Shown in pieces: positions 58,265-64,000 of a stretch of 64,000 bases of DNA (position 1 is the first letter of the stretch; each line of letters opens with the position of its first letter). The notes below the pieces were generated by a model, which worked only from the letters and a program-made list of their open reading frames with translations, ran no database searches and had not been told where the DNA came from. The DNA lies in assembly GCF_000582785.1 (NCBI RefSeq), contig NZ_HG931173.1, forward strand, positions 359,602 to 423,601. Reading direction: 5' to 3'. The position numbers and the translations under genes are program-made. Source of the DNA: Candidatus Blastococcus massiliensis AP3 (GTDB lineage Bacteria; Actinomycetota; Actinomycetes; Mycobacteriales; Geodermatophilaceae).

Positions 58265-59005
58265 TCACAGGCCGGACTCGGCCGTGCGCACCAGGATCCG
58301 GCCGCAGTTCTCGCAGCGGACCACCTCGTGCGGGTCGGCGTTGCGGACAGCGGCCAGCTCGCGGCCGTTGAGCTCGATCCGGCAGCCCTGGCACTGGCGC
58401 GCCTTGAGCATCGCCGCGCCCGTCGTGCCGGTCTGGGTGCGGATGCGGTCGTACAGGCTCAGCAGCGGCGCGGAGATGCCGCCGGTGACCGCCGCCCGCG
58501 CCGACTCGTGCCGGGTGGTGCCGTCGGCGATGTCGGCCAGGGCGTCGTCGCGCAGCTGCTGAGCGCGCTCCAGCTCCTCCCGGGCACGCACGTGGCCCTG
58601 CTGCGCCGCCGCGAGGGCGGACTCGGCCGCCTCCAGCCGCTCCATCAGCTCGAGCTGCTGGTCCTCCAGGTCACCCTGGCGGCGGGCCAGGGACTCCATC
58701 TCGTGCTGGAGCCCGGTCATCTCCTTGGGCGTCGCCGACCCGGAGTCCAGCCGCTGCTGGTCGCGGGTGGCGCGCTGCCGCACGGTGTCGACGTCGGACT
58801 CGAGCCGCTTGACCTCACGGGTGAGGTCGCGGACCTCGGTCTCGGCCCGGACGACGTCGGCCGAGAGGCTGCGCTCGGACTCCTCGGCCGCCTCCACCGC
58901 CGCGACCTCCGGCAGCGTCCGTCGGCGGTGCGCCAGCTGGGTCAGCGCGACGTCTTCCGCCGCGAGGTCCAGCAGCTTCTGCTGCTCGAAATGGTCCACC
59001 TTCAC
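58265..59005 (-). CDS. Coiled-coil zinc-ribbon protein (Rv2229c type)
   Basis: The 246-residue protein is mainly a long coiled coil (about 30-185, for example SERSLSADVVRAETEVRDLT and LEDQQLELMERLEAAESALA). It ends in a C4 zinc ribbon: KARQCQGCRIELNGRELAAV and EVVRCENCGRILVRT. The family is conserved in actinobacteria between the Nif3-like and RNase H genes as here. The function is unknown; nucleic-acid binding is plausible. GTG at 59005 (VKVDHFEQQKLLDL). Confidence 0.9.
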   Translation of the reverse strand: MKVDHFEQQKLLDLAAEDVALTQLAHRRRTLPEVAAVEAAEESERSLSADVVRAETEVRDLTREVKRLESDVDTVRQRATRDQQRLDSGSATPKEMTGLQHEMESLARRQGDLEDQQLELMERLEAAESALAAAQQGHVRAREELERAQQLRDDALADIADGTTRHESARAAVTGGISAPLLSLYDRIRTQTGTTGAAMLKARQCQGCRIELNGRELAAVRNADPHEVVRCENCGRILVRTAESGL

Positions 59006-59100
59006 GCAGAGGAACCTACCCGTGGTTCCTGCTGGGTTCGGCCCGCGTGCAGGGGCCCGCCGCGAGCGAGGGAGCCGTGGGGGGCACGGGGGTCCTTCTG

Positions 59101-59952
59101 CTACCCGTGGAGCGGAGGCTCTCCAGCCACGTCCGCCGCATGCCCCACGGACCGGGTCCACGGGTCGGTCCGCAGCCGGGACACCGCCACCTCGACCGCG
59201 CCGCCCAGGTCGGCGCGCAGCGCCTCCGCGGCCACCGGCAGCCACGGCCACTCGCTGGCGAAGTGCGCGACGTCGCACAGCGCCGGCCCCTCCACCTCGA
59301 GCGCGTCGGACGCCGGGTGGTGCTTGAGGTCGCTGGTCAGCAGGACGTCGGCGCCCGCGGCCGCCGCGGCGGCCAGGAGCGAACCGCCGCTGCCCCCGCA
59401 CACCGCCACCCGGCGCACGATCCGCTCCGGATCCCCGGCCATGCGCACCCCGCCGGCGGTGGCGGGCAGGACCCGGGCGGCCAGCGCGGCGAACTCCGCC
59501 AGGGTGAGCGGTGCCGGCAGCTCCCCCACCCGGCCCAGGCCTGCTCCCTCGACGCCGGGTGCGGGCTCGAGGGGCACGGCGCCGGCCAGACCGAGGACGT
59601 CGGCCAGGGCGGCGTTCACCCCGGTGCCCGGAGCGCGGTCGGCGTTGGTGTGCGCCACGAACAGCGCGGCCCCGGCGCGCACCAGCCGGTGCACGAGCCG
59701 GCCCTTCGGGTCGTCGGCGGGCACGCCGTGGACCGGCGCGAGGAACAGCGGGTGGTGCGTCACCAGCAGATCGACGCCGCCCGCCACGACCTCGTCGACC
59801 ACGGCCGTGGTCGGGTCGACGGCGAACAGCACCCGCCCGACGGGCTCCGACGGGTCACCGCAGACCAGCCCCACGGCGTCCCACGGCTCGGCCAGCGCCG
59901 GGTCGTATCGCGCCTGCAGCGCATCGATCACGTTCCCGAGCGGCACCGTCAC
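59101..59952 (-). CDS. Nif3-like dinuclear metal centre hexameric protein
   Basis: The 283-residue product belongs to the Nif3/YbgI family (sometimes annotated as GTP cyclohydrolase 1 type 2). Metal-binding residues are seen in WDAVGLVCGDPSE, DLLVTHHPLFLAP (His-His), VAHTNADRAPGTGVNAALAD and CDVAHFASEWPWLP (His and Glu). The length fits the short form without a PII-like insert. It is the third gene of the conserved minus-strand cluster with the zinc-ribbon and RNase H genes. GTG at 59952. Confidence 0.92.
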   Translation of the reverse strand: MTVPLGNVIDALQARYDPALAEPWDAVGLVCGDPSEPVGRVLFAVDPTTAVVDEVVAGGVDLLVTHHPLFLAPVHGVPADDPKGRLVHRLVRAGAALFVAHTNADRAPGTGVNAALADVLGLAGAVPLEPAPGVEGAGLGRVGELPAPLTLAEFAALAARVLPATAGGVRMAGDPERIVRRVAVCGGSGGSLLAAAAAAGADVLLTSDLKHHPASDALEVEGPALCDVAHFASEWPWLPVAAEALRADLGGAVEVAVSRLRTDPWTRSVGHAADVAGEPPLHG

Positions 59953-60054
59953 GGACCGGACTGTAGGTGAGCGGCCGGTCGGCCGAGCCGGTGCCGAGCT
60001 TCTCGTCGTCGTCGCCGGTGGGATCGAGCACGCGCCGACGCTGAGCGCCTGCTG

Positions 60055-61059
60055 TTGCGCCCCGCCCTCGGATGGGCCTGGGATGTGCGGGTGCCCGCCG
60101 ACCCCGTCCCCACCCTGCCGCCGCTGACCGGCCCGCCCCCACCCGGCTCCCGCACGGTCCGCACCGACGACGGCATCGACCTGCACGTGGAGGTGGACGA
60201 GGGATGGGCGGGTGACGACGCAGCAGAGGTGACCGTCGTCCTCTCCCACGGCTTCACCGCCCGGCTCGCCGAGTGGGAGCTGCAGCGGGAGGCGCTGCGG
60301 GGGCGCGCCCGGCTGGTGCTGTGGGACCAGCGGGGGCACGGCCGGTCGGCAGTCACCCCGCTGCCCGACGCCACCATCGACCGCACGGGGCGTGACCTGG
60401 GGCAGGTGCTCGACGCGGTCGCCCCGTCCGGACCGGTCGTGCTGGCCGGGCACTCCATGGGCGGGATGAGCGTGATGGCGCTGGCCCGGCAGCGCCCCGA
60501 ACTGTTCGGGGACCGGGTCGTCGGCGTCTTCCTGCTGGCGACGTCGGCCGGCGGACTCGTGGAGACTGGCGTGCTCGGCCGGGTGGTCAAGGTGATCCGG
60601 TGGCTTCGGCTGCTGCCGCTGTACCTGCGCGCGATCCAGCTGGTGGCGCCGGCCCTGGAGCGGTTCCGCTGGCGCGGGAGCCCGTTCGGCCGCTGGTTCA
60701 CCCGCCGGCTGCTGTTCGGCCGGGACGACGCCGACCCCGCTCGCGTGCGGCTCGTGCAGCAGCTTCTGGAGGAGACGCCGTACCCGGTGACCGCGGCGTT
60801 CTACGCGACCTTCCTCGACCACGACGAGTCGGCCGCGCTGGAGGTGCTGGGGCGGGTCCCGGTCACCGTGGTCGCAGCCACCCACGACCGGCTGACCCCG
60901 GTCGCCCACGGCCGGCGGATCGCCGAGGAGACCGGCGCGGAACTCGTGGTCGTCCCGGGCGCGGGACACAGCGTGAACCTCACGCGGACCGCGATCGTGG
61001 ACCGTGCCTTCCTGGACCTGCTCGACCGGGTCGACACCCGCGCACAACAGGCCGGTTGA
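60055..61059 (+). CDS. Alpha/beta hydrolase
   Basis: About 334 residues (start uncertain: TTG 60055, GTG 60085 or GTG 60091). The fold markers are VLSHGFTARLAEWELQ (oxyanion loop HGF), VLWDQRGHGRS, the nucleophile elbow LAGHSMGGMSVMA (Ser), the acid in VVAATHDRLTPVAHG (Asp) and the final GAGHSVNL (His). A lid region lies around 180-240. Substrate unknown. Divergent from the Nif3-like gene. Confidence 0.88.
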   Translation: MRPALGWAWDVRVPADPVPTLPPLTGPPPPGSRTVRTDDGIDLHVEVDEGWAGDDAAEVTVVLSHGFTARLAEWELQREALRGRARLVLWDQRGHGRSAVTPLPDATIDRTGRDLGQVLDAVAPSGPVVLAGHSMGGMSVMALARQRPELFGDRVVGVFLLATSAGGLVETGVLGRVVKVIRWLRLLPLYLRAIQLVAPALERFRWRGSPFGRWFTRRLLFGRDDADPARVRLVQQLLEETPYPVTAAFYATFLDHDESAALEVLGRVPVTVVAATHDRLTPVAHGRRIAEETGAELVVVPGAGHSVNLTRTAIVDRAFLDLLDRVDTRAQQAG

Positions 61060-61209
61060 GCAGGGCCTCTCCGGGGCAGGGCAGTGTGGTCCCGGTCACT
61101 GCTGCCATGTTGCAGTGACCGGACGACACAGATAACTTCAGCGGCCACCCGACGACGTGGATGACCCCTCGCCCGAACAGCGGTACCGAGGGGCGGCGAG
61201 GAGCAGAAC

Positions 61210-62697
61210 GTGGACCGGATGAGTGCGCTCGACAGCGGGTTCTACTTCGCCGAGAGCGAGAACACCCCCATGCACGTCGGGTCGGTGGCCGTCTTCGACG
61301 GCCCTGCGCCCACCTACGGCGACGTGGTGCGGCTGCTGCTGAGCAAGCTGCCGCTCGTCCCGCGGTACCGGCAGCGCGTCCGCGAGGTGCCGATGCAGCT
61401 CGGCCGGCCCATGTGGGTCGACGACCCCCACTTCCAGATCCTGTACCACGTGCGGCACACCGCGGTGCCCCGTCCGGGCAGCGACGAGCAGCTGCGCAAC
61501 CTGGCCGGCCGCATCCTCGGCCAGCGACTGGACATGTCCAAGCCGCTCTGGGAGCTGTACCTGATCGAGGGCCTGGCGGACGACCGCTGGGCGATCATCT
61601 CCAAGGTCCACCACTGCATGGTCGACGGCGTCGCCGGCAGCGACCTCATGCAGCTGATGTTCGACCTCTCCCCCGACGCGACCCACGACGAGCCGCGCGA
61701 CTGGTCGCCGCAGCGGACCCCGTCCAGCGCCGGCATGGTGGCCGGCGCCGTGGCCGACGCCGTGGCCAATCCGCTGCGCCAGCTGTCGACGGTGCCGGCT
61801 CTGGGCGGGCCGCGCCGGATGGCCCAGAGCCTGCTCGACTCGGGCAAGACCCTCGCCTCGACGGTGCCCTCGCTCGCGAAGCAGGCGCTGACGCCCACCG
61901 CCCGCTCGCTCAACGGGCCCATCGGGCCGCACCGTCGCTGGGCCTGGACGTCAGGGAAGTTCGACGAGCTCAAGGAGGTGCGCACCGCGCTCGGTGGCAC
62001 CGTGAACGACGTCGTCCTCACGGCGATCACGGCCGGGTTCCGCGACCTCCTGCAGGGCCGGGGCGAGCTCTCCTCGGAGAAGCTGGTCGTGCGCACGATG
62101 GTGCCGGTGTCCGTCCGGGCCGAGAACCAGCGCGGCACGCTGAACAACGCCGTCTCCTGCGTCTTCGTCGACCTGCCGGTCGGCGATCCGGACCCGCTCT
62201 CCCGCATGGAGTCCATCCGCGGCCAGATGGACGAGTACAAGAAGGCGATGCAGGCGGTCGACGTGCCGTCGATCATCTCCATGGGCGACTTCGTCGCGCC
62301 CACGCTGCTCTCCCTGGGCGTCCGGGCCGCGCTCTCCGCCGGGCAGGTCTGGTGCCAGGCGGTGACCACCAACGTGCCCGGCCCGCGCGTCCCCCTGTAC
62401 GTCCTCGGTCGCCGGATGTGCTCGGCCTACGCCTACGTGCCCATCGCGGGCGGGACGCGCTGCTCGATCGGCATCTTCAGCTACCTGGACACGATGACCT
62501 TCGGGATCAACGCCGACTTCGACGCCTTCTCCGATGTCGACGTCCTCTCCGGTGGCATCCGCCGCGGCATCGAGGAACTCCTCGAGTTCGCCCGCGCCGA
62601 GAAGGGCACGCCGGACGTGGAGCAGCCGCCCGCACGCAAGACGAGCGGAACGGGCGGGAAGCCGCGCAAGCGGTCGGCCTCGGCCGCCGCCAGGTGA
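61210..62697 (+). CDS. Wax ester synthase/diacylglycerol acyltransferase (WS/DGAT)
   Basis: The 495-residue enzyme joins fatty acyl-CoA to diacylglycerol or fatty alcohol, making storage lipid. The catalytic motif HHCMVDG (HHxxxDG) is at residues 135-141; the N-terminus MDRMSALDSGFYFAESENTP with MHVGSVAVF and PLWELYLIEGL are family-typical. The second half has TVNDVVLTAITAGFRDLL and TTNVPGPRVPLYVLGRRM (substrate-channel motif). A basic Ser/Lys/Arg tail follows. GTG at 61210; the stop overlaps the epimerase start (GTGA), so both are coupled. The 150 bases upstream are its promoter region. Confidence 0.95.
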   Translation: MDRMSALDSGFYFAESENTPMHVGSVAVFDGPAPTYGDVVRLLLSKLPLVPRYRQRVREVPMQLGRPMWVDDPHFQILYHVRHTAVPRPGSDEQLRNLAGRILGQRLDMSKPLWELYLIEGLADDRWAIISKVHHCMVDGVAGSDLMQLMFDLSPDATHDEPRDWSPQRTPSSAGMVAGAVADAVANPLRQLSTVPALGGPRRMAQSLLDSGKTLASTVPSLAKQALTPTARSLNGPIGPHRRWAWTSGKFDELKEVRTALGGTVNDVVLTAITAGFRDLLQGRGELSSEKLVVRTMVPVSVRAENQRGTLNNAVSCVFVDLPVGDPDPLSRMESIRGQMDEYKKAMQAVDVPSIISMGDFVAPTLLSLGVRAALSAGQVWCQAVTTNVPGPRVPLYVLGRRMCSAYAYVPIAGGTRCSIGIFSYLDTMTFGINADFDAFSDVDVLSGGIRRGIEELLEFARAEKGTPDVEQPPARKTSGTGGKPRKRSASAAAR

Positions 62698-63737
62698 GCC
62701 CGGCGAAGCAGCGCGGCGGCGGACGCCGCCGCGCCGGTGACCGTGACCTCACCGTCGCGGTCACCGGGCCCACCGGCACGTTCGGCGCCGGGCTCATGCC
62801 GCTGCTGCAGGACGACGACCGGGTCACCCGCGTCATCGGCATGGCCCGCCGGCCGTTCGACCCGGCCGAGCGCGGCTGGACGAAGATGGAGTACCGGCAG
62901 GGCGACGTCCGCGATCCGGACGCCCTCCACGAGGCGTTCCGCGACGCCGACGTCGTCGTCCACCTCGCGTTCCTGATCACCGGCAACGCCTCGCGCGAGA
63001 CGACGCGGGCCATCAACGTCGACGGCACCCTCAACGTCTTCCGGGCCGCGGCGTCGGTGGGTGCCCGCCGGTTCGTCTACGCCTCCTCGGTGGCTGCCTA
63101 CGGGTTCCACGCCGACAACCCCGAGCTGATCACCGAGGACTGGCCCACCCGCCCGGCCGCCCGGCTGTTCTACGCCCAGGAGAAGGCCGAGCTCGAGCAG
63201 CTCCTGCAGCAGGAGGCGGCGACCGCGCCGGACCTGGCCCTGTACCTGCTGCGCCCGCCGGTGGTGCTCGGCCCGAACGCGATCGGGGCCAAGGACGTCC
63301 TGCCCGGCCCGCTGGCCCCGATCGGCCGGAGGCTGTTCGGCCGGCCCCGGCGGCTCTCGGTCCCGGTGCCACTGCTGGTGCCCGAGCACCCGCTGCAGTT
63401 CATCCACGAGGAGGACGTCGGCCGGGCGCTGCAGCTGTGCGTCGTCGGCGCGGGCCCGCCGGGGGCGTACAACATCGCCGGCGACGGCGTGCTCACCGCG
63501 GCCGACGTCGCCCGCGAGTTCGGGGCGTGGCCCATCCCCCTGCCGGCCGCGCCCGGCCAGGCCGCCGCCCGGGCGATCTCGCGGCTGCCGTTCCTGCCGC
63601 CGGTGGCGGAGTGGATCGAGGCGGCGAGCCAGCCGGCCCTCATGGACACCACCCGGGCCAAGGCCGAACTGGGGTGGAGTCCGCGGTACACCGGCCTGGA
63701 GGCACTGCAGGACACGCTGCGCGAGCGGCCCTCCTGA
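62694..63737 (+). CDS. NAD-dependent epimerase/dehydratase family protein
   Basis: The 347-residue extended-SDR protein starts at GTG 62694 within the acyltransferase stop. After a basic leader (residues 1-17) come the cofactor loop VAVTGPTGTFGAGLM (GxxGxxG), DADVVVHLAFLITGN, INVDGTLNVFRAAASVGARR, VYASSVAAYG (Ser) and LFYAQEKAELEQ (YxxxK, here Tyr-Ala-Gln-Glu-Lys). Coupling to WS/DGAT suggests a lipid-related oxidoreductase, but the substrate is unknown. Confidence 0.88.
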   Translation: MSPAKQRGGGRRRAGDRDLTVAVTGPTGTFGAGLMPLLQDDDRVTRVIGMARRPFDPAERGWTKMEYRQGDVRDPDALHEAFRDADVVVHLAFLITGNASRETTRAINVDGTLNVFRAAASVGARRFVYASSVAAYGFHADNPELITEDWPTRPAARLFYAQEKAELEQLLQQEAATAPDLALYLLRPPVVLGPNAIGAKDVLPGPLAPIGRRLFGRPRRLSVPVPLLVPEHPLQFIHEEDVGRALQLCVVGAGPPGAYNIAGDGVLTAADVAREFGAWPIPLPAAPGQAAARAISRLPFLPPVAEWIEAASQPALMDTTRAKAELGWSPRYTGLEALQDTLRERPS

Positions 63738-63749
63738 CCGGCCGGAGGT

Positions 63750-64000
63750 CTAGCCGGTCCGGATGCTGCCGATCTCGGCCAGCCACGGCAGGACCTCGTC
63801 GGCGAGCCGCTGGGGGCACTGCAGCTGGGGCACGTGCCCGACGCCGTCGAGCTCCGCGTAGCGCCAGTCCGGGTGCCGATGGGCGACGTCCCGGGCGGCC
63901 TGGACCGGGATGAGCCGGTCCAGGTCCCCGTGCACGAGCAGGACCGGCCGCGCGAGCTCCTCCATCGCCCGGCGGTAGCGCCGCGGGTCCGCCAGCTGCA
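63750..64000 (-). CDS. Alpha/beta hydrolase, C-terminal part, gene continues beyond window
   Basis: On the minus strand the frame is open to the window edge and includes RRYRRAMEELARPVLLVHGD, LDRLIPVQAARDVA and ELDGVGHVPQLQ. This is the C-terminal third of an alpha/beta hydrolase: the acid Asp in HGDLDRLIP and the catalytic His in GVGHVPQLQ. The nucleophile lies beyond the window. It converges on the epimerase gene with a 12-base gap. Confidence 0.8.
   Translation of the reverse strand, partial: QLADPRRYRRAMEELARPVLLVHGDLDRLIPVQAARDVAHRHPDWRYAELDGVGHVPQLQCPQRLADEVLPWLAEIGSIRTG

Overview
The window is very GC-rich (roughly 70 to 75 percent by eye) with GTG/ATG starts and long open frames on both strands. 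Gene order and families point to a high-GC actinobacterium, most likely of the Geodermatophilaceae (Blastococcus, Geodermatophilus or Modestobacter type): lipA followed by DUF4191, glnA1, glnE, glnA2, nadE, panB, the RNase H/phosphatase, zinc-ribbon and Nif3 trio that also occurs as Rv2228c-Rv2230c in mycobacteria, a TAD pilus locus, DUF222-HNH proteins, and a GlnR-like and an IdeR-like site. The family-level placement is inference; no rRNA is present.

Layout. 1-7044 is housekeeping: the end of a membrane-anchored coiled-coil protein, lipoyl synthase, DUF4191, an acetyltransferase, a DUF222-HNH protein, an RDD membrane protein and glutamine synthetase glnA1. 7014-16162 is a 9.1-kb integrated element in the last codons of glnA, bounded by a 31-bp direct repeat (one mismatch). 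It carries a tyrosine integrase at attL, a HTH regulator, a divergent excisionase, a replication-type gene with internal iteron-like repeats, a translationally coupled chain of small zinc-finger proteins, a small terminase, two paralogous scaffold-like proteins, an HK97-type major capsid protein with its own palindrome-rich upstream region, and a reverse-strand trio with a second tyrosine recombinase. Portal, large terminase, protease, tail and lysis genes are absent, so it looks like a capsid-encoding phage satellite comparable in content to the phiRv1 class. This is the most interesting part of the window.

16200-33900 continues the chromosome: the original glnA terminator, an IdeR-boxed siderophore uptake operon with a double-length FecCD permease, an SDR, a haem-oxygenase-like iron enzyme beside a CDGSH protein, a lipoprotein, a GATase-glnE operon, two divergent paralogous GT-C-like membrane proteins, and glnA2. 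Thus both glutamine synthetases and the adenylyltransferase that controls them lie within 28 kb, and both synthetase genes have GlnR-like half-sites upstream.

34000-43700 holds nadE-panB (bridged by a 12-codon mini-ORF), DivIVA-repeat and F420 reductase genes, a GGDEF protein, an M24 peptidase, ChaB/DUF2795/Rv2629-like stress proteins and small conserved proteins. 43698-51578 is a complete TAD pilus operon on the minus strand (flp, tadE, tadG, cpaB, cpaE, tadA, tadB, tadC) plus a separate prepilin peptidase. 51785-64000 contains DUF1059, a short-period-repeat protein, RNase P RNA (rnpB), a PIG-L deacetylase, a deaminase, a TauE exporter, a GGDEF-EAL protein whose membrane domain appears frameshifted, the RNase H/zinc-ribbon/Nif3 genes, two alpha/beta hydrolases, a WS/DGAT acyltransferase and an epimerase. 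No tRNA, CRISPR array or insertion sequence was recognised.
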